Positions 16,333-24,165 of a stretch of DNA of 64,000 bases are shown here, in pieces. Source of the stretch: Chlorogloeopsis fritschii PCC 6912 (GTDB lineage Bacteria; Cyanobacteriota; Cyanobacteriia; Cyanobacteriales; Nostocaceae). Within the stretch, counting starts at the first letter, position 1; every line of letters starts with the position of its first letter. The DNA lies in contig NZ_AJLN01000040.1 of the NCBI RefSeq assembly GCF_000317285.1, positions 62,001 to 126,000 of the forward strand. The letters run 5' to 3'. A program made the translations under genes and the position numbers. The notes beneath the pieces were generated by a model. It was given only the letters and a program-made list of their open reading frames with translations. It did not search any database and was not told the DNA's origin.

Positions 16333-17532
16333 GTGAATTCAAAAAAGAAAAACAAAAGTAACGCATCTCAAGGATTTCTCGTTGCTGTCTCATGTTTGTT
16401 GGTTCGCTTCTGGAGAAATATCTGTGGTAAGAAGTTTCGGTTTGCTTTAGCTAAAAACGTGAGCAGGTGGGTAATCCTGTTTTTTGTAGTTTTTTTCGCT
16501 ACTACTGCATTCGCTCAAGATACTTACTCCGTGTCTGGTAGCCGCATACTTAAAAACTGGTCGCCAACATACTGGCGAGGGGTAAATGCAATGCACGTCT
16601 TCGGAGGCGGAAGCAGCGGCATGAATAGCTGGGGAATCGATATGGTGCGTGAATTCATTGGAAATATGCGCGATAACCCGCTTACTGGCTCGGTACAGCA
16701 AATCAACGGTGAATGGCTTTATTCTCTCCAGTCAATTGCAGACAATAATCGGGCGAACGGGAAAATAACTATTTTTTGTCCCTTCGGGTGGGATGGAATG
16801 TCTTCAACACCCCTGCTTGGGAACAACCCCTCGCAAACCTGGTGGTGGGATGAATACAAAGCTCGATATCGCGAGATTGCAAACCAATTCAAAGACCAGC
16901 CTGATGTATGGTTAGAATTATGGAACGAACCTTACTGGTGGGATCGTTCGCATGGATATTCCGATGACTTATGGCTGAGTGATATGCAACAGATGGTCGA
17001 TAACATTCGATCTACTGGAGCGACTAACATAATTGTTGTTCCTGGAGCTGAAACTGGGCAAGACGAGTCGGTAATTCTCGCCAAGGGAAAGAAGCTTCTA
17101 GCTGGGCGAAAAAATATTATCTTTGACATACACGCCTACGAGAATTGGCTTAAAGATTCTCAGGCAAATATCGAAGCGAGAATGCAAAAATTATCTGACT
17201 CAGGCTTTGCAGTGATATTTGGTGAGGTAGCTCCCCGCAATGCAGAGTTCATGAATCCTCTAACTTTTTTAAATGCAGCACGAAACAAGCGCGCTTCTGT
17301 CCTTGCATGGCTTTGGAAGCATAACGGAAACGATAAGAATGCACTCCTTGACAGCAGTGGCAACCCGAATGACAACAATAACTATAATTGGGGATCAACT
17401 TATAAGGCGTTCGCACAAGAAAAACGAGCTGCCAATCCTTTTACCAATTGGATAGCTGCAAATGGAAAACCCAACTCATCAATGGCAACACCTTCAAACA
17501 ACGAGGAATTGAGTTTGTCGCCAGAAGCCTAA
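16333..17532 (+). CDS. Secreted glycoside hydrolase, GH5 (cellulase-like)
   Basis: A 399-residue secreted glycosidase. A long basic N-terminus leads to a hydrophobic segment at about 45-61 (RWVILFFVVFFATTAFAQ), consistent with a signal peptide cleaved after AFAQ. The catalytic (beta/alpha)8 domain covers about 63-390. WLELWNEP gives the acid/base Glu199 and VIFGEV gives the likely nucleophile Glu298, the GH5 arrangement. HAYENW (about 267-272) adds the conserved histidine. The substrate is probably a beta-1,4-glucan or mannan. The start is GTG, preceded by GGAGGATAACTGTC. It has an unusual leader with two structured repeats upstream and no partner genes. Confidence 0.88.
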   Translation: MNSKKKNKSNASQGFLVAVSCLLVRFWRNICGKKFRFALAKNVSRWVILFFVVFFATTAFAQDTYSVSGSRILKNWSPTYWRGVNAMHVFGGGSSGMNSWGIDMVREFIGNMRDNPLTGSVQQINGEWLYSLQSIADNNRANGKITIFCPFGWDGMSSTPLLGNNPSQTWWWDEYKARYREIANQFKDQPDVWLELWNEPYWWDRSHGYSDDLWLSDMQQMVDNIRSTGATNIIVVPGAETGQDESVILAKGKKLLAGRKNIIFDIHAYENWLKDSQANIEARMQKLSDSGFAVIFGEVAPRNAEFMNPLTFLNAARNKRASVLAWLWKHNGNDKNALLDSSGNPNDNNNYNWGSTYKAFAQEKRAANPFTNWIAANGKPNSSMATPSNNEELSLSPEA

Positions 17533-17612
17533 CAAAAGGTATCTCAATGCAGCAAAGCGTCTTTGGGACGACTGTAGGATGTAATACTAAATCCGCCTTC
17601 ACAACCACTCTT

Positions 17613-17672
17613 TTCCTTGGCGACTGGAAGTCGCAGCTAAACAAACCAAGTCCGCCTATGCGGACTAAAGAA
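17613..17672. repeat. Dispersed palindromic repeat
   Basis: GCGACTGGAAGTCGC is a palindrome, followed by AGTCCGCCTATGCGGACT, a second palindrome. The same pair of motifs, diverged, forms the repeat at 41708-41826, showing a mobile or recombining repeat family. Confidence 0.6.
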
Positions 17673-17723
17673 TAAAGAGGGTAATTTAACCTGATTTGGT
17701 ATAAGGTAAAGAACTAAAATAGC

Positions 17724-17757
17724 AGCACTCAGAAATTTCATACAATTTCTGAGTGCT
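17724..17757. terminator. Bidirectional terminator between GH5 gene and speE
   Basis: A perfect 14-pair stem, AGCACTCAGAAATT and AATTTCTGAGTGCT, with a six-base loop lies between the convergent GH5 and speE genes. On the minus strand it is followed by GCTATTTTAG. It most likely stops transcription from both sides. Confidence 0.75.
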
Positions 17758-17847
17758 GTGTTATTAGGAGTAAAAGACAACTTCAAGCTATGTCATTTAG
17801 GTAGAATATGCTAAACAGCAGGTTTGAGATGAATTGCGAATTATCAA

Positions 17848-18789
17848 TTATTTGACTGAACCTTGTCCAAAAAATTTGGGGGGTTCGGCAAGAGTATAAA
17901 CTTGAGTTTCTTGGGCGATCGCTTGGCGCAGGTGTAGAGGCAAATTCAGCATACCCAAAAGTGCAACTCCATCTAACATCCGCAACCCACCGCTCGTTTT
18001 TTCCTGCAAAAGCTGATCTATATTTTCTGGATTTGGCCGGGTGTTAATTTCCTGCTCTGAAGTTAATATAAAACCCCAAGCTCTACCATAAGTACAGGTA
18101 GGACTGCTGTAAGATTGTACGTTGGGAAAAACTGTGGTCAAAGTTTTTGCTAACCGGGCATGAAGAACCAGTTCTCCCGGTGAAACAGGGCCTGCTTGAA
18201 CAACAAAAAAACCTTGCGGTGCTAAGACTCGACGCGCTTTCTCAAAGTATTCTTTGGTAAATAATTGAAATGAGGGCCCTGACTCAATGGGATCGGAAAG
18301 GTCAGAGATAATTACATCCCATTTCTCATCAGTGGTATCCAAAAAGTTGAGTGCATCTGCTATGACTACATTTAGACGTGGATCGTCAAAAGCATTTTGA
18401 TGCATTTCGCTCAGGTGTTGCTTGCAAGCTTCCACCACTTCGCCATCAATATCAATCATGACAACTTTTTCCACTGTCTGCCATCGCAATACCTCCCTAG
18501 CTGTGGCTCCTTCACCACCACCAAGAATCAGTACCTTTCGCGGTGAGCCATGAAAAATCATCGCAGGGTGGACTAGCGGTTCATGGTACAAAAATTCATC
18601 ACCAGTACAAGATTGCCATTTACCATCTAGAACCAGGGCCTTGCCGTAGGTTCCAGTTTCCACAACGTACATTTCTTGATATGCGGTTTTCTGATAAGCG
18701 AGTACCTTTGTTACTCCATGAGCATAAATGTCCCAAGGAGTAATATACTCGTTCATCCAGAAATCTGCACCCACATCGCTACCTGGCAT
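17848..18789 (-). CDS. speE: Polyamine aminopropyltransferase (spermidine synthase)
   Basis: A 313-residue enzyme that transfers aminopropyl from decarboxylated S-adenosylmethionine to putrescine (or a related diamine). It contains the nucleotide-binding motif VLILGGGEGATAREVLR (about 86-102), the acidic VMIDIDGEVVE (about 109-119), the catalytic loop DVIISDLSDPIESGP with its conserved aspartates, and the N-terminal dimer/strand region MYVVETGTYGKALVLDG. Length is typical. Met12 is a possible alternative start. SpeD, which makes the substrate, lies 234 bases upstream on the same strand behind a terminator-like hairpin, so the two are linked but probably separately transcribed. Confidence 0.94.
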   Translation of the reverse strand: MPGSDVGADFWMNEYITPWDIYAHGVTKVLAYQKTAYQEMYVVETGTYGKALVLDGKWQSCTGDEFLYHEPLVHPAMIFHGSPRKVLILGGGEGATAREVLRWQTVEKVVMIDIDGEVVEACKQHLSEMHQNAFDDPRLNVVIADALNFLDTTDEKWDVIISDLSDPIESGPSFQLFTKEYFEKARRVLAPQGFFVVQAGPVSPGELVLHARLAKTLTTVFPNVQSYSSPTCTYGRAWGFILTSEQEINTRPNPENIDQLLQEKTSGGLRMLDGVALLGMLNLPLHLRQAIAQETQVYTLAEPPKFFGQGSVK

Positions 18790-18919
18790 AATTTTACTCT
18801 CTCTACTTCACTTAAAAATTGCCAAATGTTATGTTTTGTTGGTGATTTTTTGTAAGGTCAGACCCGGTGATCATTATCCCCCATCTTAGACTGGCAAAAA
18901 AAAGCCCACAAATAAAAAT

Positions 18920-18948
18920 CTGCCTCGATCTGCTTGCAGTCAAGGCAG
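18920..18948 (-). terminator. Terminator between speD and speE
   Basis: A two-part hairpin: outer CTGCCT/AGGCAG and inner CTGC-TT-GCAG. On the minus strand it is followed by ATTTTTATTTG and then by GGGCTTTTTTTT, a good Rho-independent end for speD. On the plus strand it is also followed by GTTTTTATAG. Confidence 0.7.
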
Positions 18949-19023
18949 CAGTTTTTATAGTTCATACCAAGTCTAGACTGGCAGTTTGTAGGTTGTCTTT
19001 ACCCTATTAGGGAGCCAACAATA

Positions 19024-19473
19024 TTACGTATTCACCAGCAGAGCTTCCTCCAACTGTTTGATAGTTGGTTGAATAGTTGGTGAGAATTTACCTCTAGGAA
19101 GCGTCATGAGTACGTGCGTGCTTGCTTGAAAAGCTTTTATTAGGTATTCGCAAGCTTTCTCCGGTTTTGTATGTTGACCGCAGGTAAATATATCCACTGC
19201 TATGTAGCCTGTTTCTGGCCAAGTATGAATCGAGATATGAGACTCGGCTAAAAGCGCCAGTGCAGTTACTCCATAGGGTTCAAATTGGTATGATATTTCT
19301 TTGAGTAGAGTAGACTTTGCTATTTTAGCCGCTGTTTGTAAAGCCTCTCTAATGAACCCAATATCATTGAGTAAACTTGTTGGACAGTTATACAGTTCTA
19401 GAATGCAGTGTCTGCCAACCGGAACCGAAGATAACTCTTCGGGAGGGTAAGATTGCTTTTCCAATTCTTTCAC
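19024..19473 (-). CDS. speD: S-adenosylmethionine decarboxylase proenzyme
   Basis: A 149-residue proenzyme that supplies decarboxylated AdoMet for spermidine synthesis. The prokaryotic SpeD core is GVTALALLAESHISIHTWPE (about 68-87). Autocleavage is expected before Ser78 in AESH, giving the pyruvoyl group. The catalytic His and Cys follow in HTWPE and DIFTCGQHTKPEKAC. Length is slightly longer than the short class (about 120-130) because of an N-terminal extension of some 20 residues (MKELEKQSYPPEELSSVPVG). Part of a polyamine pair with speE. Confidence 0.93.
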   Translation of the reverse strand: MKELEKQSYPPEELSSVPVGRHCILELYNCPTSLLNDIGFIREALQTAAKIAKSTLLKEISYQFEPYGVTALALLAESHISIHTWPETGYIAVDIFTCGQHTKPEKACEYLIKAFQASTHVLMTLPRGKFSPTIQPTIKQLEEALLVNT

Positions 19474-19685
19474 CTTTACATCAACTAGAGAAAAATCAAC
19501 CCCCAGAAAAAATGGGCTACTTCTTTAAAATTTGAAGTTCGCCACAAGAGAATGTTTATGCATTTATGCACAGACCTACAATTATCACACAAATAAAGTC
19601 TTTTAAGGGGTGTGATTGAGAAAAAATTGGTGGAAATTTTCGATCAAATTTACGTATTATCTTCAAAGTTCTTCTGAACGGCGCT

Positions 19686-20921
19686 TTATGGGCTATTTTG
19701 TGGTGTAGATGTTGGTTCGGGTGTTGGCGTGGTTGTTTCACCAGATGTGGGTGTAGGTGTAGATGTTGGCTCGGTAGTTGGTGTAGGTGATGGAGTTGGG
19801 GTAGGATTTACCACTTTCAAGCTGAGTCTGTATTCTAGTGGTACCGATGCTCTTGACACTAGAACAAATTCATAAAATCCGCTTTCTGGGAGTTTCTGTG
19901 ACAACGAGCGTTTTTGCGAATCTTCTAAAAGCTGATATTGACCGCTAGGAGAATAAATTGACCATAAAATTTTAGAATTGCCTTCTAGCTTTGCTTCCAT
20001 CAACTGATCTTGGTTAAGTTCAGCAATAAAAACTTTGCCAGCCGCACCTTTAAGAGTGCCACTGACTGTTTTACTATTAGTACCAGGACTGAAAACAATT
20101 TTTTGGAATGCACTTTTGGCAACAATAGCGGTGAGTTTGTCTGCAACAAAGGCGTGCCACACTTGTCCTATGGGTTGCTCGATAAAATCTTTGCCCTCTT
20201 GGGCTGGAAATTGCTCAAAGAAAGCCGCATCTCCTAAATCATATAAGGCACGGCTGGATACGTTAAGTTTGTTGACGTCCACTTTCCAGCGATCGCGATC
20301 GGCTCCACTATAAGTACCTAGCCGCTGTCGTGCTTCGGCACTCAATAGGGTGATCGTTTGTAAAACTTGGGCAGCGGTTTTGTCCCATTGTTTGCGCAAT
20401 TCGGCATCTGCGGGATCGTCTTTGAGGCTGCGTTTTTGTAAACTGGGATTTTGCTCCCAAAAAATTTGATTTACCAAGCTGACATAAAAGTTTTCATCCA
20501 CACCCAAGCGTTGGCGGCGCTCTTGTAATTTTTGTTTGCGCGATCGCTCTTGGGGTGAATATTTCGCTAAGGGATCGACGGGTTGCTTGGCTGGGCTAAA
20601 TGTGGGTGTTGGTTGCGGTGTAGTACCGTTACCATCATCAGGATTGGATGATATTAAGTTACTTACTCCCCAATAGCTAACGCCAGCAGCACAAGCAAAG
20701 AATAACAGCACGAGAATGATTTTTTCTGGTGTCCACCAAGATTTGGAGGAGTTGGGTGCAGGGGGAGATTGAAAGAGGGGGGAGGAGGGAGAAGGGGAGA
20801 GTGGGAGAGTGGGAGAGTGGGAGACGGGGGGAGGGGGAGAAGGGGGAGACAGGGGGAGTTGGAGCAATAGGTGGTGGCGTGAGTGCTTGCAAAACTTGAC
20901 GGGCACTTTGATAGCGTTCAA
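19686..20921 (-). CDS. Ser/Thr kinase, C-terminal part (frameshifted gene)
   Basis: This frame encodes the membrane and outer part of the kinase whose catalytic half is at 20677-21858. The frame is open up to 20921, but its own ATG is unlikely to be used. A low-complexity Pro/Ser tract leads into a transmembrane helix (KIILVLLFFACAAGVSYWG). A domain follows that is shared with the neighbouring kinase (LQERRQRLGVDENFYVSLVN and LRKQWDKTAAQVL versus NFYTKHPELGGRSL-type sequence there). It ends in a Thr/Pro-rich tail (TPTPSPTPTTEPTSTP). The frames differ by one base and meet in G-rich runs at about 20777-20850. Either a real frameshift, phase variation or a sequencing indel explains this. Confidence 0.75.
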   Translation of the reverse strand: MNAIKVPVKFCKHSRHHLLLQLPLSPPSPPPPVSHSPTLPLSPSPSSPLFQSPPAPNSSKSWWTPEKIILVLLFFACAAGVSYWGVSNLISSNPDDGNGTTPQPTPTFSPAKQPVDPLAKYSPQERSRKQKLQERRQRLGVDENFYVSLVNQIFWEQNPSLQKRSLKDDPADAELRKQWDKTAAQVLQTITLLSAEARQRLGTYSGADRDRWKVDVNKLNVSSRALYDLGDAAFFEQFPAQEGKDFIEQPIGQVWHAFVADKLTAIVAKSAFQKIVFSPGTNSKTVSGTLKGAAGKVFIAELNQDQLMEAKLEGNSKILWSIYSPSGQYQLLEDSQKRSLSQKLPESGFYEFVLVSRASVPLEYRLSLKVVNPTPTPSPTPTTEPTSTPTPTSGETTTPTPEPTSTPQNSP

Positions 20922-21858
20922 TCGGAGATGGAGAAAGCATTTTATCCAACACTGCCCCGAAAGCGGGACTTAAGCTAATTTCTCGTCGCCACTGCCAAGT
21001 TAGGGTGTGATTATCAATTAATTCTGATGGTTGTTTGCCTGTGAGCAAAACTAATACTGTTGCCGCCAAAGCATACAGATCGCTGTGAGGCTCTACCAAT
21101 CCTCTTTGCATCTGTTCTGGGGGAGCATAACCAAACTTGCCCAGTAAAGTTGGTGGTGGCGTTGTTGCATTTACACCAGGTTGATAATACTGGGAAACGA
21201 CAACTGCCGCTACTTGTTTGACACCACCAAAATCAATTAACACTGGCATACCCCCCGCAGCCCCTCCTTGATAAGGGGCGGTTTGGGGGGGATTACTAAG
21301 CATCAAGTTATCTGGAGAAATATCGCGGTGGATTACTCCTAAAGAATGGATGTATTCTAATACGGGTAAGATTTGCTGTAGTAGTTGGCGTACTTCTGCT
21401 TCTGTAAACCGCAAACCCTGTTTTAGACGAGCATCTAATAAAGAACGATAAGTTTGCCCTTCTACATAATCCTGCACCAAAAATAAGTATTCTTTACCAT
21501 CTAAACTACTGCGGAATAATTCACGAAAGCGAGGTATTTGGGGATGTTTTAGTTTGTAGAGAACGGTTGCTTCTCGCTCAAACAGTTCTTCCGCTTTTTG
21601 TAAGACGTAGGCACTTTGCACTTGAGGAGAAAATTCTTTTAAAACACACAACTCTCGGAAGCGGTTGACATCTTCAGCTAAATAAGTGCGTCCAAATCCT
21701 CCTTGACCGAGTTGACGTACAATTAAATAGCGATCGCCTAAAGTTCGTCCCGGTTGAATTTCCTGACTCACCGTTGCATCTAACTTCTCACCGCAATGAA
21801 GACAAAAGCGACTACCAGAAGGATTTTCGTGCCCTTGGGAACAATAAACAGAATTCAT
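20677..21858 (-). CDS. Ser/Thr protein kinase, catalytic part (frameshifted gene)
   Basis: The catalytic half of a bacterial Ser/Thr kinase. An N-terminal zinc-ribbon-like pair (YCSQGHENP...FCLHCGEKL) precedes the kinase fold. Glycine loop LGQGGFGRTYLAED (about 50-63), ATP lysine in VLKEF, catalytic loop HRDISPDNLM (Ser replaces the usual Lys, as in the paralog) and metal motif DFGG. A 15-residue insert (PPQTAPYQGGAAGG region) between the last two comes from a palindromic DNA repeat. The frame ends after about 45 out-of-frame-looking residues past a Pro/Ser tract (PFSPSPRLPLSHSPTLP). The continuation lies in the frame of 19686-20921. Same strand and type as the kinase at 22067-23785. Confidence 0.88.
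   Translation of the reverse strand: MNSVYCSQGHENPSGSRFCLHCGEKLDATVSQEIQPGRTLGDRYLIVRQLGQGGFGRTYLAEDVNRFRELCVLKEFSPQVQSAYVLQKAEELFEREATVLYKLKHPQIPRFRELFRSSLDGKEYLFLVQDYVEGQTYRSLLDARLKQGLRFTEAEVRQLLQQILPVLEYIHSLGVIHRDISPDNLMLSNPPQTAPYQGGAAGGMPVLIDFGGVKQVAAVVVSQYYQPGVNATTPPPTLLGKFGYAPPEQMQRGLVEPHSDLYALAATVLVLLTGKQPSELIDNHTLTWQWRREISLSPAFGAVLDKMLSPSPIERYQSARQVLQALTPPPIAPTPPVSPFSPSPRLPLSHSPTLPFSLLPPLSISPCTQLLQILVDTRKNHSRAVILCLCCWR
20770..20860. repeat. G-rich low-complexity tract with homopolymers
   Basis: Tandem GTGGGAGA units (20799-20824) flanked by G6 at 20777-20782, G6 at 20826-20831 and several G5 runs. It encodes the Pro/Ser linker of the kinase. The two kinase frames change over inside it, so slippage of one base here would join or break them. 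Confidence 0.75.
21249..21294. repeat. Palindromic CCCCC-type repeat inside kinase gene
   Basis: A stem GCCCC-TCCTTGATAA-GGGGC flanked by C6 and G7 runs. It has the same plan as the elements at 23963-24040 and 49223-49254. Here it sits in frame within the kinase and adds about 11-15 residues between the HRD and DFG motifs compared with the neighbouring paralog. Confidence 0.75.
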
Positions 21859-21972
21859 AGTGAATTAGTTAATAGTCATTAGTCAATAGTCATTAGTGAT
21901 TAGTCGGTTTTTGGTTGTTAATTGTTGTTGGTTGTTGATTGATGTCCACTAACCGCTAACTACTAACTACTG

Positions 21973-22038
21973 TACGGGCGGGTTTAGAAGATAAATCGTC
22001 GGTTTTAACCCAAAGATTATCAACAAAACCCGCCCCTA
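21973..22038. repeat. Dispersed hairpin repeat, CGGGCGGGTTT type, copy A
   Basis: TACGGGCGGGTTTAGAAGAT ... AAAACCCGCCCCTA: the ends are complementary (GGGCGGGTTT/AAACCCGCCC) and flank a partly conserved centre (TCGTCGGTTT ... GATTATCA). A second copy with the same ends and centre is at 57757-57823. It lies between the two kinase genes. Confidence 0.75.
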
Positions 22039-22066
22039 CCAACTACTAACCACTTTCTCTGCTTGT

Positions 22067-23785
22067 TTAATTAGTAGATTCTAGTTTACTAACTTGATCG
22101 GCTGCGATCGCATACCAAATTTGACCAAAATTCTTTGAATCTGGTTTCTGGTTGCCACGCCGCTGTCCCGGAAATAATCGGTCAAATTTTCGATTTGTTT
22201 GTGTATTGAGCTGTTCAATTGTATAGTTCCCAAATTCTCCGGCTTGCGCTCGTCTTCTCCAAATTTCGTAATCTCTGCTGCTATAGCTGCCTAATTTTCC
22301 ACGTACTGATGTACTGAGATTAGCTTGTTCTATTTTGTTCAACAAGTCTTCAGCAGTATTAAACCATTCTTTTCGCAAAGCTTCATCATTAGAATCAGAA
22401 CTGAGAGAGCGCCCGCCTAGTTCAGGATGTTTAGTATAAAAAGCGTTATCTACAGTCTGAATAAAAAACCCTTCTGGAATTTGGAGTTGTTGGCGGCGAT
22501 TGAAAATTTGACTGATGCGGCTTCCTTCTTGAGAATTTGATGGCTGATTGGGGGAATTGGAACCATCTGGTAATTTTGGCAATTCCGGTAATTTTGGTAG
22601 TGAGATGCTAGGAATAGTAATAGATGAGACACCTTTGATCACAGCATTAACTAGCGCCCAAGAGCCGACAAAAGTTATGGCAACTACACTTGTTCCTACC
22701 AAACTGATTGCAAAAGGACGCAGCCAGGCAGGTAAAGGAACCTTTTGGGCGATCGCTTTTGTTTGGTTATGGAATTTACTAGTAATTACTCGGATTTGCT
22801 TTCGCCCAGGTGCAACTACCATCGTCCGAATTTTGCTGATTTGAGGATTGAGAGTTTTGACAGGAACAGGAGACTGTAAATCTTTCAAAACTTGCTCTGC
22901 TGTTTGATAGCGATCGCTTGGTTTATAAGCGAGCATCTTTTTTAACACTGCTTCCAGGTTGGGACTGGTTTTGATTTCCTTGCCCCACCGCCAAGTGCCC
23001 TGATAGGAGTCGTAGAGTTGTTGCGGTTCTTTACCTGTCAGTAACACAAGCGTAGTTACTGCCAAAGAATACAAATCGCTGCTGGGAAAAGCTTTACCCT
23101 GTCGTAATTGCTCTTCTGGAGCGTAACCTTTCTTACCTAGCAAAGTGCGTATTCCACCTAATTGGGTAAACCAAAAACCCGCAGATGCAGGTAATTGTTT
23201 CACACCGCCAAAATCAATGAGCACTGGCAAATTATCAGAATGCCGCCAAATCAAATTATCAGGAGAGATATCGCGGTGAACTACATTCTGAGAGTGGATA
23301 TAAGACAAAACAGGTAAAAGTTTTTGTAGGAGTGCGATCGCTTCTTCTTCGCTAAAAGTTTGTCCTTGAGCTAGGCGTTGTTCTATTAACTCAAGGTAGT
23401 TATCACCCTCTACATAGTCTTGCACCAAAAAGAAAAAATCCTTACTGCCGATTTGTGCTTGCAGTGAAGCATGAAAGCGAGGAATCTGCGGATGCTTGAG
23501 TTTTTTTAGTACACTTGCTTCTCGCTCAAATAACTCTTTTGCTTTTTTTAAATCCTGTTGTTCTTCTACTTGAGGAGCAAATTCCTTCAGCACACACTTT
23601 TGATGAGATTGTTTGATATCTTCCGCCAAATAAGTGCGCCCAAAGCCACCTTGCCCCAATAGCTTAATAATCCGATAGCGGTTGGCGATGGTCTCATCTT
23701 GATGAATGGGCAAAGGTTCACCACACTGGGTGCAAAAGCGGTGACTCCCAGGATTGGCGTGTCTTTTACTACAGTAGACCTGCAT
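22067..23785 (-). CDS. Ser/Thr protein kinase with C-terminal outer domain
   Basis: A complete 572-residue kinase, the paralog of the split gene next to it. N-terminal zinc-ribbon-like YCSKRHANP...FCTQCGEPL, glycine loop LGQGGFGRTYLAED (about 43-56), VLKEFAP lysine, HRDISPDNLIW catalytic loop (Ser in place of Lys) and DFGG. A transmembrane helix follows at about 365-385 (FAISLVGTSVVAITFVGSWA), then a Pro-rich SLPKLPELPKLPDG linker. The last ~140 residues form a domain (IPEGFFIQTVDNAFYTKHPE) also found in the neighbour. Probably a membrane-anchored signalling kinase; ligand and targets are unknown. Confidence 0.92.
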   Translation of the reverse strand: MQVYCSKRHANPGSHRFCTQCGEPLPIHQDETIANRYRIIKLLGQGGFGRTYLAEDIKQSHQKCVLKEFAPQVEEQQDLKKAKELFEREASVLKKLKHPQIPRFHASLQAQIGSKDFFFLVQDYVEGDNYLELIEQRLAQGQTFSEEEAIALLQKLLPVLSYIHSQNVVHRDISPDNLIWRHSDNLPVLIDFGGVKQLPASAGFWFTQLGGIRTLLGKKGYAPEEQLRQGKAFPSSDLYSLAVTTLVLLTGKEPQQLYDSYQGTWRWGKEIKTSPNLEAVLKKMLAYKPSDRYQTAEQVLKDLQSPVPVKTLNPQISKIRTMVVAPGRKQIRVITSKFHNQTKAIAQKVPLPAWLRPFAISLVGTSVVAITFVGSWALVNAVIKGVSSITIPSISLPKLPELPKLPDGSNSPNQPSNSQEGSRISQIFNRRQQLQIPEGFFIQTVDNAFYTKHPELGGRSLSSDSNDEALRKEWFNTAEDLLNKIEQANLSTSVRGKLGSYSSRDYEIWRRRAQAGEFGNYTIEQLNTQTNRKFDRLFPGQRRGNQKPDSKNFGQIWYAIAADQVSKLESTN

Positions 23786-23916
23786 GGTGCTGAAGGAATG
23801 ATAAAGGATTTTTATAAGTAGCTACAACAAAGGAAGATGTAATTACAGAAATCTAACTTCACTCTTTTAGTAGAGGAAGTAGGGGAAACTAACTATTAGG
23901 GACTAGAGGCTAGGGG

Positions 23917-24064
23917 CTAGGGCGTGTTTTCAAACTGTTTCGTTTAGCCTCCTAATTTTTTAGATCCCCCTAAGTCCCCCTTTTTAAGGGGGACTTTAAG
24001 AAACTCTTAGCCCCCCTTAAAAAGGGGGGTTGGGGGGATCAAAGAGTTTGAAAACACTCTCTAG
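23917..24064. mobile_element. MITE-like element with terminal inverted repeats
   Basis: GTGTTTTCAAACT (23924-23936) is the exact reverse complement of AGTTTGAAAACAC (24045-24057), and similarity extends to about 25 bases including CTAG at each end. Inside are two C5-6/G5-6 palindromes (GATCCCCC...GGGGGA and CCCCCCTTAAAAAGGGGGG with GGGGGGATC). About 150 bp, no reading frame: a non-autonomous element. No clear target duplication can be read because it sits in TAGGGGC repeats. Confidence 0.65.
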
Positions 24065-24165
24065 GGGTTAGGAATAAAGAAATCTTAATACCCAATCACC
24101 AGTACCCAATCCCCAATCCCCAATCACCAATCCCCAGTACCCTATTTTTACAACCATATAATGTT
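24065..24165. repeat. Short tandem repeats before the PaaK-like gene
   Basis: CCCAATC/CCCCAAT/ACCAATC-type units run from 24089 to about 24145, right up to the ligase gene. No promoter motif stands out against them. Confidence 0.5.
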
